A DNA stretch of 64,000 bases from NCBI GenBank assembly GCA_965224215.1, contig CBDCYS010000051.1:183560-247559 (forward strand). Reading direction: 5' to 3'. The notes beneath the pieces are model-generated. The model made no database searches, was not told the DNA's origin, and saw nothing but the letters and a program-made list of their open reading frames with translations. This document shows, in pieces, positions 1-8,672 of the stretch (position 1 is the first letter of the stretch; every line of letters starts with the position of its first letter). Both the position numbers and the translations under genes were made by a program. Source of the stretch: CBDCYS01 sp965224215. GTDB lineage: Bacteria > Acidobacteriota > Terriglobia > Bryobacterales > UBA6623.

Positions 1-245
1 CTTACCACTCAGCCCGGTCGATGTCATGGGCGAGAACGGCGATCTACAACGCTTGCCCGGCCTTGAGATCAAGCCTCAACAACCACTCAAGGGTGTTTCC
101 ACCATGGAGGGGGTCGTCCGGGACTTTCGGATCATCCCGCCATCGTCGTTCTGGCTCTTCGCTTCGCGCATCTTCTACTACGCACGATCCCGCCAGATGA
201 TGACGCGGGCGTATCGTTTCAAGGTTCATCAGGGTCCCGATTGAC
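1..245 (-). pseudogene. Decayed tandem duplicate of the CDP-alcohol phosphotransferase / HD-gene junction
   Basis: Read on the minus strand, this stretch first resembles the C-terminal end of the phosphotransferase at 1395-1916 (shared NLETIR versus NVETIR). It then resembles the N-terminal part of the HD gene at 295-1402: DDPLHGGNTLEWLLRLDLKA here against EDPLHAENTLAWVLRLDAKA there, continuing to LAHDIDRAE. A TAG stop at 44-46 interrupts the HD-like frame directly before the AHD motif, and the junction region has shifted frame, so it cannot encode either protein. The fragment runs to the window edge. I read it as a relic of a tandem duplication of the two-gene module; more of it may lie outside the window. 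Confidence 0.75.
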
Positions 246-365
246 TTCGCCTGTCTGTCGATTCACATGCTTGAAGTCGATCCGCGGGACATGGTCACCC
301 TTTGCGGCCAGCTTCTCGAATCGCCTCCTTTAGCAGGCGTGTTAATGCCTCGTCGTCGTATGTCA

Positions 366-895
366 CCTGAATTATGCACAGATTCACTTTGCGAGTGTGG
401 CTGCGTTCGTAGCGGGTTGGCGGTCGTCGTGAGGTGGTAGCTCGGCAACTGGCCTTTTGGCTTCTCCGTGTCCGGTTTCCCTTCCCGCCCAGAATCCGCG
501 TCGTCAAAACCTCGCTCGGAAGTGACGTGTTTCCAGTGCGTTACGGGTAGTGCATAAAATTTTATGCATAGCGCATAGCCAGGCTCTCAGATCAGCGCCC
601 TCCCGACCACCGGCAGCAAGCCGCCGTAGGGAGTCGGCTTCCTGCCGCGGAAGTGGTAAGGCGTCGAAGCCCCGATTTTATTGGGCCGCGAGGCCGTCAC
701 GGCTGGGCCTTGTTGGACGGGCCTTTGGGAGCTATGCTGTTTTCGTCTGGTAACCATGTGGGTGACCTCCTTGGGGTTGGCTGGCGAAGCTGGGATCTTT
801 GCCAGCCTACCTTTTTACCCCATGTTTTCGGGGGTCCCCAATGGTCTCTTGCGGCTCAGCCCTCCTCAGGTCCACGCCGCAGTGCATAATTCAGG
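366..895 (-). mobile_element. IS1380-type non-autonomous element (MITE), copy 1
   Basis: A 530-bp element bounded by perfect 14-bp terminal inverted repeats, CCTGAATTATGCAC at 366-379 and its reverse complement at 882-895. It is flanked by the direct repeat TGTCA at 361-365 and 896-900. It is nearly identical to the copies at 36390-36919 and 54417-54925, and its ends match those of the full element at 60049-61848. Inside are a leader with a stem-loop (GGCTGGC/GCCAGCC), an AGGAGG ribosome-binding site, a 56-codon remnant of the transposase gene, and the palindrome TGCATAAAATTTTATGCA. It carries no intact transposase, so it must be moved in trans. It splits the HD-domain gene. Confidence 0.95.
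587..757 (-). CDS. 56-residue transposase remnant ORF in MITE copy 1
   Basis: The frame starts with ATG about eight bases after an AGGAGG site. Its first 50 residues align with the N-terminus of the full transposase at 60187 (MVTRRKQHSS versus MVTKRKQHSS, then PYHFRG and PYGGLLPV). The last residues, PVVGRALI, resemble the transposase C-terminus PVVEGALS. It is therefore an in-frame internal deletion that keeps the first 49 or so and the last 8 or so codons. All catalytic residues are absent. The basic N-terminus could still bind nucleic acid; whether the peptide is made is unknown. The same frame is open in all three MITE copies. Confidence 0.55.
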   Translation of the reverse strand: MVTRRKQHSSQRPVQQGPAVTASRPNKIGASTPYHFRGRKPTPYGGLLPVVGRALI

Positions 896-1394
896 TGTCA
901 TGCTCTTCGCGATCTCTTTCCCCCGCACTGAGAGACGCCGATAGCCCCAAATAGAACGACGCTTCGTCTCTTCCCAGCCTTCGCGTTCGTAGTAGAACGG
1001 CATATTGACCTCGAAATACGAAATGCTATCCGCATCCTTCAGCAGATCAGAGCGGTAATCGCCTCCAACCTCATGACGTACTACCAGCCGGCAAGCCTCG
1101 TCCGCAGTGGCCTTGGCCACGCCGCACTCGTCGAGGATCGCTCGCAGGATGTTCGCCCCGCTACGCGCATGGGCAGCCTTGAATGCCTCATAGTCGTCAT
1201 AGTCGCAGCGACGCACTTTCCGGCTCTCACCGGCCCGGTCGATATCGTGAGCGAGAGCGGCGATCTGCAATGCCTGTCCGGCCTTGGCATCGAGCCTTAA
1301 CACCCACGCAAGCGTGTTTTCAGCATGCAGAGGGTCTTCCGGGACCTTTGAAGCCGCGATCGTCGCTCTGATTCTTTGTTTTGCGCTTTCTACG

Positions 1395-1916
1395 CTATCC
1401 ATGGTCCCGGCAGACGATGAGGCGGCGTATCGTTTCCACGTTCATCACGGCGGCAATGATCACGAGCGTCAAAGGAGCTTGATTGAACAGGGCGCCGAGG
1501 AATATCAGAAAGACACGGACATCGCGGCCCAGACGGAATCCCTTGTGCCGGATGCGGTTGCGCATGAGGCGGTCGTATTTGTCCGCCGTATAGCTCACCA
1601 TAAAGGAACCGATAATCGCCAGAAATCCGGTCAACAGGATGAGGCTATCGGTCTTGTCGGCATAAGCGTGCCAGGTGAGGCCGAAAAGCAGCAAGGCGTC
1701 GGCGTAACGGTCCAATACCGCATCGAGCCACCCTCCGTAGCGGCTGGTTTGGAACTTGAGCCGCGCCACTTCGCCATCGCAGCCATCGACGATCGAGGCG
1801 AACTGTGCCAGAAAGCCGCCCAGCAAAAGGGCGAGGTAGCCGCCCAGTGCGAGCAGGCCGGCCGCCAGCACGGAACAAAGGAACGAAAACAGGGATATTT
1901 GATTAGGGGTGACCAC
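1395..1916 (-). CDS. CDP-alcohol phosphatidyltransferase domain protein (probably N-terminally truncated)
   Basis: A 173-residue integral membrane protein with the complete CDP-alcohol phosphotransferase signature DGxxAR-(8)-G-(3)-D-(3)-D, seen as DGEVAR then GGWLDAVLD. This enzyme class moves a phospho-alcohol from CDP onto a second alcohol in the inner membrane. The form VDGCDGEVARL, together with the opening VTPNQISLFS, recalls the membrane half of bifunctional inositol-phosphate cytidylyltransferase / di-inositol-phosphate-phosphate synthases. There the domain is preceded by a nucleotidyltransferase domain; here an in-frame TAA lies about 15 codons upstream and no such domain is present in 1917-2180. 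The start is GTG at 1916. I infer either a stand-alone domain or a 5'-truncated gene. Its stop overlaps the start of the HD gene. Confidence 0.75.
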   Translation of the reverse strand: MVTPNQISLFSFLCSVLAAGLLALGGYLALLLGGFLAQFASIVDGCDGEVARLKFQTSRYGGWLDAVLDRYADALLLFGLTWHAYADKTDSLILLTGFLAIIGSFMVSYTADKYDRLMRNRIRHKGFRLGRDVRVFLIFLGALFNQAPLTLVIIAAVMNVETIRRLIVCRDHG

Positions 1917-2182
1917 CAGGCATTGGTGGTGCTTGCCCTGGTTATCGCTCGCATCTTCAAATTATCGAGCGGCTACCGTCAGCGCGTTGGAATGGCACAG
2001 GGTTCTGCTACAGTGCAATCATTGGTGACAGTGAAGCGTGTTTCGAGCAACTGCTCGAGAATGTAAAAGGCACCTGGCTGCGGTAAAACCTTGGCTCCCA
2101 GCCCACGACCGCAGATCAACCTTCCAGAAGGGGAAGGTTGGCGTCTAGCAATTGAGAGGCTGGAGTCTCAGAGAGCATCTTC

Positions 2183-3703
2183 TTGGACCGCTTGAGGGAT
2201 AGCGAATCATCGGGCAACCCTCCGTTACCCCCCCTGGCTTCGGAGGACTCATCCGACTGCGAGGAGTTGGTTTGGCAGGAAAACCGCAACGGAGACGATC
2301 GGTCGGGAAAGCCGGGGGAAGACAGCGTGCGGTTGTATCTCACCGCAATGGGTGCGATACCGCTGCTGAACCGGGACGACGAGGTCCGGCTGGCCAGGAA
2401 CATGGAGCGCGGCAATCGACGAATGAGAAAAGCGCTCTCGCGAACCTCTTGGCTTTGGGGAAAGTTGCTTGAACTGGATGAAAAGCTCAGAAAGAATCAA
2501 CTGAACCAGCGACGCTTTTTCCATCTTGGAACTGCGGATGATGCTGGGTCTGCGAAGACGCGCCGGGAGAAAATGCTTCGTAAGAAGTTCGCGCGGGTCG
2601 CCCAATTGTTTCAAGAGTTCGAGAAACTAGCCGCGGGGACGCGCGTCGGGCGGCGCCCGAGCGTCGCCGTTCGGCGCAGACACGCCTGGCGCCGGGCAAG
2701 ATGCAAGGTCGCGTTGTCGTGTGCTAGCCGTGACATTCCCTTCCGCCTGGATGTCTGGAAGGCATTTGCAGTCGAGTTCTTAGAGACGACCGAGGAACTC
2801 GTTGCAGCCGAGGAGAAGCTGGAGAAACCTCGACAGGATTGGAAGTGGGCTGCAGACAGCAGAACAACCTGCACGACGGCGTGCCCCGGACCTGAGGTCG
2901 GCATGACGGTGGCGGAGATCCAGCAAACTCAGCAGCAGGTCCGTGCGGGCAAGGCCCAAGCCGAACAGGCCAGGATGGCTCTCGTCGAAGCAAACCTGCG
3001 TTTGGTTGTCGCGGTCGCCAAGAAATATGTGAATCGCGGTTTGGATTTCCTGGACTTGCTTCAGGAAGGAAATATTGGGCTGATGCGCGGGGCCGAAAAG
3101 TTCGATTACCGCCGGGGCTTCAAGTTTGCGACGTACGCCCACTGGTGGATTCGGCAGGCCATCACGCGCGCCCTGTCGGATAAGTCGCGAACCCTGCGTC
3201 TTCCGGTCCATATGTGCCAACGGGTCAACAAGCTCGGGCGGGTCATTGGGCAGCTCGAAAAGGAGCTTTACCGCCCGCCAACGAATGAAGAAATCGCACA
3301 GCGGTTAGAGGTGAAGATCCAAACAGTGGAAACAATGCGATCGATTTTTCGAGCTCCGCCCTCACTGGATACTCCCATTGGAGCGGACGGTGAAGCGGTG
3401 CTAGCTGATGTGCTCGGAGACCAAGAAGCACGCTCACCAATCCATGGGGCGATCGAGGCGGACGTTTGTGAGCAAACCGCCGGTGTGCTCAAGACTCTGT
3501 CTCCCAGGGAAGAGAAGGTGATCCGGATGCGTTTTGGAATCGGCTTCGATCAGGGACATACACTGGGGCAGATTGGTCGCGAGTTCGGGCTGAGCCGGGA
3601 GCGCATCCGCCAGATCGAAAAGAAAGCTTTTGGCAAGCTTCGGGAGCCGCAGCGCGCCCAGCGGTTGCGTGCCCTAATGGCTGCCAGCCACGGCAGCATC
3701 TAA
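2183..3703 (+). CDS. RNA polymerase sigma factor, sigma-70 (RpoD/SigA-like) family
   Basis: 506 residues. Region 1.2 (DSVRLYLTAMGAIPLLNRDDE) lies near residues 47-67, followed by a charged non-conserved region. Region 2 begins near residue 264 and holds LRLVVAVAKKYVNRGLDFLD, QEGNIGLM, KFDYRRGFKFATYAHWWIRQ and the -10-recognition helix. Region 3 follows, and region 4 near residues 435-490 carries LSPREEKVIRMRFG and the helix-turn-helix FGLSRERIRQIEKKA. Region 1.1 is absent and the C-terminus ends in a short atypical tail. That suggests a second, group 2-like sigma factor rather than the housekeeping one, but the housekeeping gene is not in the window for comparison. The start used is TTG; the true start may be nearby. 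No neighbour indicates its regulon. Confidence 0.9.
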   Translation: MDRLRDSESSGNPPLPPLASEDSSDCEELVWQENRNGDDRSGKPGEDSVRLYLTAMGAIPLLNRDDEVRLARNMERGNRRMRKALSRTSWLWGKLLELDEKLRKNQLNQRRFFHLGTADDAGSAKTRREKMLRKKFARVAQLFQEFEKLAAGTRVGRRPSVAVRRRHAWRRARCKVALSCASRDIPFRLDVWKAFAVEFLETTEELVAAEEKLEKPRQDWKWAADSRTTCTTACPGPEVGMTVAEIQQTQQQVRAGKAQAEQARMALVEANLRLVVAVAKKYVNRGLDFLDLLQEGNIGLMRGAEKFDYRRGFKFATYAHWWIRQAITRALSDKSRTLRLPVHMCQRVNKLGRVIGQLEKELYRPPTNEEIAQRLEVKIQTVETMRSIFRAPPSLDTPIGADGEAVLADVLGDQEARSPIHGAIEADVCEQTAGVLKTLSPREEKVIRMRFGIGFDQGHTLGQIGREFGLSRERIRQIEKKAFGKLREPQRAQRLRALMAASHGSI

Positions 3704-3842
3704 TGATGAAAAAAGAGTCTGACCGAGACCGCCAAGTTGGAAGACCTTCCGACGTGAAGCTTCGGGACGGTGTTTACGCTGGAGACCGGCATCGGCGAGC
3801 GCCGGTTCGTATGCGCCGTCACTCGGGACAGCCGTCGAGAGC

Positions 3843-4280
3843 TCAGTCCACATCGACCATGATGGCCGCCAGTTGAACCTCGTCTCCCAGTGAGTGTCGC
3901 AGCAGTCGCTCTACCGCCAGAGCGCGTGTCAGCGCGCTGTCCCGAGTTGTGAGACCCGACTCGACCGTCGGTCTGGCGCTCCAGCCGGGATTGGCCGATT
4001 CCAAGACTACATCGTAAGGGTAACCTTCGATTCCTCGAAGAATGAACCCGCTGTCAGACGCAGCGCACTCTACGCTCACATCGCGAGCATAGCAGCTTGA
4101 GGATGGTCCCTTACCCAACCCAGCGCGAAGGCAAGTTATCTGTACGAAAGCGCCGGGATAAACCGGCGGGGAGTCGGGGATGGACCAACCGGCGGGACCC
4201 ACCGAACAACTTAATGGAAGGCGTGGCTGTGGAAGCGTCGCGATCAAGGGGGGAGGCGACAGCTCAGAGCGAGCCGGCAC
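3843..4280 (-). CDS. Doubtful hypothetical protein
   Basis: An open frame of 145 codons with no recognisable domain. The C-terminal half (GFILRGIEGYPYDVVLESAN onward to AIMVDVD) looks more protein-like than the proline-rich N-terminal half, and an internal start is possible. No convincing ribosome-binding site was seen. The surrounding stretch from 3704 to 4514 otherwise holds nothing I can identify; the overlapping plus-strand frames look no better. It may be a gene remnant. Confidence 0.22.
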   Translation of the reverse strand: MPARSELSPPPLIATLPQPRLPLSCSVGPAGWSIPDSPPVYPGAFVQITCLRAGLGKGPSSSCYARDVSVECAASDSGFILRGIEGYPYDVVLESANPGWSARPTVESGLTTRDSALTRALAVERLLRHSLGDEVQLAAIMVDVD

Positions 4281-4514
4281 TGTAGTCGGACATCAAAAAA
4301 TTTCTCCCTAGGGCAAAGCCCCAAGGAAAGTGAAAAGGTTTAAAGGGTCAGACCTGACCTCTGGAACGTCGGCATTGGGTTCCGCTGTGCCCTGGGGCCA
4401 GCGCTAAGATGAGGTTACTTCGTCGGTCTCTCTTGAGGCTGATTCGTGATCGGAGTACTGACTGACTACTGGGTGCGCAGCCCGTTGCTCTGGAAGGATA
4501 GCCTCGGGAACACC

Positions 4515-5831
4515 ATGGTAGGAGTGCGCGTTTTCATCCTCGCAATCTGCAGTCTGCTGGTGCTGCCGGCGGCGGCAGGAGATGGTGATCATTACTGGCC
4601 GCAGTGGCGCGGCCCCATGGGGACGGGTGCCGCACCGCACGCGAACCCACCAGTGGAATGGAGCGAGACGGAGAACATACGCTGGAAGATCGCACTGCCC
4701 GGCAGTGGCCATTCGACGCCGATCGTCTGGGGCGATCGCGTCTTCATCACCGCAGCCGTACCTTACGGTGATCCTATGGAACCAAGGTACGACAGCGCCC
4801 ATGGCACGCATGACAGCGTGCCGGTGACCCAGCATCATCGGTTTATGGTGCTCGCCATCAGCCGCCGCGGGGGAAAGATTCTGTGGCAGCGGACGCTGCA
4901 TACGGAGGTCCCGCACGAGGGTGGTCATTACACCGGAACGTTCGCATCCCACTCGCCCGTCACCGACGGCGAGCATGTCTTTGCGTTCTTCGGCTCGCGT
5001 GGGCTCTATGGTCTCGACCTGGACGGCGAGCTGCAGTGGAAAGCAGACCTCGGTGAGATGCAGACCAAGCACGCGCACGGCGAGGGCAGCTCACCAGTGC
5101 TCCACGGCGACACGCTAATCATCAACTGGGATCACGAAGGCCGGTCATTTGTGATCGCCTTCGACAAACGGACCGGCGAAGAGCGGTGGAGGGTCGCGCG
5201 GGAAGAGGTCACGTCGTGGGCAACACCGATCGTGGTCGAGCACGGCGGCAAGCCGCAGCTCATCATCAGCGGTACCAATCGCGTTCGAGGCTACGATCTG
5301 GCCACCGGCAACGTCATATGGGAATGTGGCGGGCTGTCGGCTAACATCGTCGCGTCACCCGTTTCGGCGGACGGCATGGTGTACGCCGCCAGCAGCTACC
5401 ACACGCGGGCCATGCTCGCCATACGCCTCGACGGCGCCAAGGGCGACATCACCGGAACCGACCAGGTCGTGTGGAGGCGCAGACGAGGCACGCCCTACGT
5501 ACCATCGCCATTGCTGTATGGAGACTCGCTTTACTTCCTCCGCCACTACCAGGGGATCCTTTCACGCGTGGACGCAAAAACCGGTGAAGAACGGACCGGA
5601 CCGTTTCGGCTCGGCGGCATCCGCAACGTGTACGCCTCACCGGTGGGCGCCGCCAACCGCCTTTACATCACCGATCGCCAAGGAACAACGCTCGTGATGA
5701 GTCACGCTAACCTACCCAAGATGCTGGCAGTCAACCAGCTCGACGAGAGCTTCAGCGCCTCGGCCGCCGTCGCTGGCGGCGAGCTGTTTCTGCGCGGGCA
5801 GCGAAACCTCTACTGCATTGCCGAAGAGTAG
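4515..5831 (+). CDS. Secreted PQQ-type beta-propeller repeat protein
   Basis: 438 residues from the ATG at 4515, chosen because a clean signal peptide follows (MVGVRVFILAICSLLVLPAA then GDG). The open frame extends 23 codons further upstream without signal-peptide character. The mature part opens with HYWPQWRGPMGTG, typical of PQQ-like/BamB-like propellers in Acidobacteria and Planctomycetes. Repeated blade motifs follow (GDRVFITAA, GLYGLDLDGELQWKADLG, DKRTGEERWRV, GYDLATGNVIWECGG, LYITDRQGT). The fold is clear, but no quinone-binding or dehydrogenase active site could be assigned, so catalytic activity is not claimed. It is probably periplasmic. It stands alone. Confidence 0.82.
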   Translation: MVGVRVFILAICSLLVLPAAAGDGDHYWPQWRGPMGTGAAPHANPPVEWSETENIRWKIALPGSGHSTPIVWGDRVFITAAVPYGDPMEPRYDSAHGTHDSVPVTQHHRFMVLAISRRGGKILWQRTLHTEVPHEGGHYTGTFASHSPVTDGEHVFAFFGSRGLYGLDLDGELQWKADLGEMQTKHAHGEGSSPVLHGDTLIINWDHEGRSFVIAFDKRTGEERWRVAREEVTSWATPIVVEHGGKPQLIISGTNRVRGYDLATGNVIWECGGLSANIVASPVSADGMVYAASSYHTRAMLAIRLDGAKGDITGTDQVVWRRRRGTPYVPSPLLYGDSLYFLRHYQGILSRVDAKTGEERTGPFRLGGIRNVYASPVGAANRLYITDRQGTTLVMSHANLPKMLAVNQLDESFSASAAVAGGELFLRGQRNLYCIAEE

Positions 5832-6458
5832 TGTGACGGCCCATCCAGGGAACAACGGAAAGGATCCGCCTTGGCGAAGCCCGCCGGGAGCGCGAAAACA
5901 AGCCCAGGTCAGCGCGGCGCGCGTTTTAGCTTGAAGTCCTCGGCCTTATAGGCCACACTCATGGCGCCTCCACCGAGAACTCCTCGGTGATCTTGTAGTG
6001 CGAGATGGTTTGGCCGACCACGACAGCCCGATTCCACGCCGAAAAAATAGCTAATGATAACAAGCGATGCCACCAACAATCCGATTTTCTCAGGTCCAGG
6101 TCCTTGAGTCGGCTCGGTTTTCGCCTGCTTCGACCGGCGACCCGGACCCCTTGCATCTGCGATTGTTGGTGGTAATGAAGTTTTTCAGTGGCTATCCGCT
6201 GTCGAAGTTGTCCGGTGCAATTGTAGGCTGGACGGCAGCGTATCGCAAAGGCCGGAGTGGCGATTGCCGGAGTGGCGATGTCAACGCCAAGTAGAAATGT
6301 CCTATGCAGAAGCGATCCGGGTTTGGCCTTCCACAGTTACCGACTACCCAAAACTCTCGCGCTCGAGGGGCAATGCCGTAAAATAAAAAAGTCGGGTCTG
6401 CCGATTGTATCTATCTGCTCCTGGGATACGGCCCTGAGATGCCGGTCCCGAGAAGCCG
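5832..6458. other. Intergenic stretch with a gene relic
   Basis: No intact gene is visible in these 627 bases. The left part holds the kinase relic on the minus strand (5910-6021). The rest, including the small frames near 6067-6294, shows no protein-like composition or ribosome-binding site. The region immediately before 6459 should hold the promoter of the transglycosylase gene, but no clear -35/-10 pair was seen. Confidence 0.5.
5910..6021 (-). pseudogene. Relic of a Ser/Thr protein kinase N-terminus
   Basis: Read on the minus strand from a GTG at 6021, the frame gives VVGQTISHYKITEE, the stereotyped opening of acidobacterial Pkn-type kinases (usually GQTISHYRI..LGEGGMGVVYKAEDTKL). After one frame change the match resumes as GAMSVAYKAEDFKLKRAP, the glycine-rich ATP loop and beta-3 strand, and then stops at 5910-5912. 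The rest of the kinase is missing. It is therefore the decayed first 35-40 codons of a kinase gene. Identification rests on the family's opening motif and is strong despite the short length. Confidence 0.75.
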
Positions 6459-8672
6459 ATGACAAGGTACCTACTTTCGCTGGCGCTCCTGTTCCCCGCT
6501 TTCGGGGGATGGACGAACGCCGAAGCGAAAGTTCCCGCTGAGCTGCAAAAGCTCAGCCGCGACTATCTGAAATCCGGAGCGAAGGCTTCCCGCCGGAAAC
6601 TGCTGGCCTACGCCAACCTACAATCCTCTGCCGAGAACAAAGCCCTCGCTGAATTTGGCCTCGGCATGGGCGACTTTGAAGCGAAGAACTACACCGCTGC
6701 GGCCGAGCATCTAGAGCGTGCCGCGAAGGGCTTGCGAGATCTCGCCGACTACGCGGCGTATCATCACGTCAAGAGCCTGGCGTTAGCCGATCAGCATCCA
6801 CAAGCAGTTCAAGCCGCGACTGCCTTCTCGAGTCGGTTCAGCGAAAGCCGTTTCCGCGGCCTTGTGATTCGCATTCAAGCCGAAAGCCTGATTCGCGCCG
6901 AGCAACTCCCCGCTGCGAAGAAACTACTCGACGCCTCGAAAGACGATTTGTCCGAGCCGGTTCGTCTCTACCTGCTGGCCCGCATCGAACACATCGCGGG
7001 TCGCCTCTTGCCGGCAGTCCGAGCCTACCGGAGAGTCTACTATCACTACCCGCTTTCCGCTCAGACTGATGACGCGGAGAGTCACTTGAATATCCTGCGG
7101 CGCCAGCTCGGCAAGCAGTATCCTGACGCGCCCGCAAAGTGGCGCCTTCTCAGAGGCGATGCTCTCTTCGGAGCCCGCAAGTTCGCCAAGGCTTCACTCG
7201 AATTCCGCTTGGCAACGCCCCACCTCCAGGGCGGCGAGCGCGAGAAAGCGCTCGTTCGGCATGGTTCATCTGATTACCGGCGGGTCCACACGACGAAGGC
7301 CTACGGACATCTGAAGCCGCTCAAAATCGCCGATCCGGAACTCGACGCCGAACGCATTTACTACCTCGGCGAGTGCGCCCGGCGCCTCCACCGGATCAGA
7401 GAGTTTAAAGAACGGGCCGAAGAGCTGGCGCGAATGTATCCGAAATCGCCATGGTACGAGGAGGCGCTTTTCTCGCTCGGAAATTACTACCTCCTCAAAG
7501 ATCAGCCGGAACAATACCGCGAATACTACGAACGAGCCGCTCGTGCCTTTCCGCGGGGCAAGCACGCTTCCAAAACCCATTGGAAGGTTTGTTGGCGGGC
7601 ATATTTAGACCGTGATCCGCGGGCACATTCACTACTCGAAGAACATGTTCGAATCTACCCCAGCTCCGCAACAGTGAGCAACGCCATTTACTGGCTGGCG
7701 CGGTTGGAAGAGAAAGGAAACCCCGGCCGGGCCCGCCTGCTTTATTCCACGATCATGGCGCGATTCTCAAACTATTACTACGCTGGTCGCGCCAGAGAAC
7801 GGCTTGAGAAGGCCGTTGCCGCCGCCGAGCCCTCTCAGCAAATCCCCGGCTATTTGAGCGGTCTCCCGAAAGCCCGCTCGCTCACCGAAAACCAGTCACC
7901 GCGGGTGGCGGCCCTGATCGGTCGGGGAGCCACGCTTCACGCTTTGGGATTGGGCGATCTGGCGGCTGGCGAACTGCAAACCGGGGACTATCGCAAAGCC
8001 GACTCACACTGGATCGGTCTGGAGCTGGCGCGGCAATATGCCGAGCGGGGCCAGCATCACCGGGCGCTGCGCTCGATGAAGCGCTATGGTTTCGGGTACC
8101 TCCGCCTGCCGCTCGATTCGGTATCGCGAGAGTTCTGGGAGCGGCTCTACCCCATGCCGTTCGCGAAGCAGCTACGCGCCCGCGCCAAGCCCCACAATCT
8201 CGATCCCTACTTGATAGCCGGTTTGATTCGCCAGGAATCGGAATTCAACCCCAGCGCCCGATCGCGGGCCGGTGCGCTTGGATTGATGCAAATCATGCCG
8301 GGAACGGGAAAAGGCCTAGCGAGGCGACTGGGAATCCAGGGTTTCTCGACAGCCCAACTCCGCCACGCCGACACCAGCCTGAGACTAGGAACCTTTCACT
8401 TCCGGCAAGTTCACGATCAGTTTGAACGCCGCATTGAATACACCCTGGCCGCCTATAACGCCGGTGAGCATCGTGTCGATGAGTGGGTGATCTGGGAAGA
8501 TTTCGCCGAAGCCGAGGAGTTCGTCGAAACCATTCCGTTTACCGAGACCCGAGACTACGTGCAAGCCGTCCTTCGCAACGCGGCCGTCTATCGTGCGTTG
8601 TATGGAGGGGGCTCGCAAAGAGCCTCGAGCACGGCTGCCGCAAAAGCGACCCCCACTGGCTCGGACGATTGA
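6459..8672 (+). CDS. slt: Soluble lytic murein transglycosylase (Slt type)
   Basis: 737 residues with a signal peptide (MTRYLLSLALLFPAFGG, cut near TNAEA). A long alpha-helical superhelix of TPR-like repeats spans residues 30-560. The C-terminal SLT domain, from about residue 575 to 715, carries AGLIRQESEFNPSARSRAGA, GLMQIMPGTG and LAAYNAGEHRVDEW. Glu593 in QESEFNP is the expected catalytic acid. This enzyme cleaves the MurNAc-GlcNAc bond of peptidoglycan in the periplasm, forming 1,6-anhydro ends. The architecture matches Slt70 but is somewhat longer. It is monocistronic here; the C-terminal Ala/Thr tail is low in complexity. Confidence 0.92.
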   Translation: MTRYLLSLALLFPAFGGWTNAEAKVPAELQKLSRDYLKSGAKASRRKLLAYANLQSSAENKALAEFGLGMGDFEAKNYTAAAEHLERAAKGLRDLADYAAYHHVKSLALADQHPQAVQAATAFSSRFSESRFRGLVIRIQAESLIRAEQLPAAKKLLDASKDDLSEPVRLYLLARIEHIAGRLLPAVRAYRRVYYHYPLSAQTDDAESHLNILRRQLGKQYPDAPAKWRLLRGDALFGARKFAKASLEFRLATPHLQGGEREKALVRHGSSDYRRVHTTKAYGHLKPLKIADPELDAERIYYLGECARRLHRIREFKERAEELARMYPKSPWYEEALFSLGNYYLLKDQPEQYREYYERAARAFPRGKHASKTHWKVCWRAYLDRDPRAHSLLEEHVRIYPSSATVSNAIYWLARLEEKGNPGRARLLYSTIMARFSNYYYAGRARERLEKAVAAAEPSQQIPGYLSGLPKARSLTENQSPRVAALIGRGATLHALGLGDLAAGELQTGDYRKADSHWIGLELARQYAERGQHHRALRSMKRYGFGYLRLPLDSVSREFWERLYPMPFAKQLRARAKPHNLDPYLIAGLIRQESEFNPSARSRAGALGLMQIMPGTGKGLARRLGIQGFSTAQLRHADTSLRLGTFHFRQVHDQFERRIEYTLAAYNAGEHRVDEWVIWEDFAEAEEFVETIPFTETRDYVQAVLRNAAVYRALYGGGSQRASSTAAAKATPTGSDD

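Larger units (their letters stand above)
295..1402 (-). pseudogene. HD-domain (DUF4202-like) protein gene interrupted by a transposon derivative
   Basis: The N-terminal part (1402-901) encodes an HD-type helical protein with an early His (PLHAEN), a central HD pair (AHDIDRA), a later His (VVRHE) and an Asp (KDADSI), the usual metal-binding set of HD phosphohydrolases. The resemblance to DUF4202 proteins is from memory. After EIAKSMT the frame enters the element at 366-895 and stops within it (PELCTAAWT). On the far side the same frame resumes as TYDDEALTRLLKEA and ends at 295-297. Removing the element and one TGTCA copy gives one continuous protein of about 190 residues, so the gene was intact before insertion. 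Its ATG overlaps the stop of the phosphotransferase gene, so the two were translationally coupled. The truncated N-terminal product keeps all HD residues and might still fold. Confidence 0.8.

Noticed and set aside
295..507. Minus-strand frame starting inside the MITE and ending as the HD-gene C-terminus
   Set aside because: Its N-terminal two thirds are MITE sequence; it is a chimera created by the insertion, not an independent gene.
1284..2066. Plus-strand frame of 260 codons
   Set aside because: It lies antisense to the phosphotransferase with its catalytic motif and the HD gene, has no recognisable domain, and is a shadow frame of GC-rich DNA.
2780..3220. Minus-strand frame of 146 codons
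   Set aside because: It overlaps the sigma-factor region with strong conserved motifs on the other strand; no own features.
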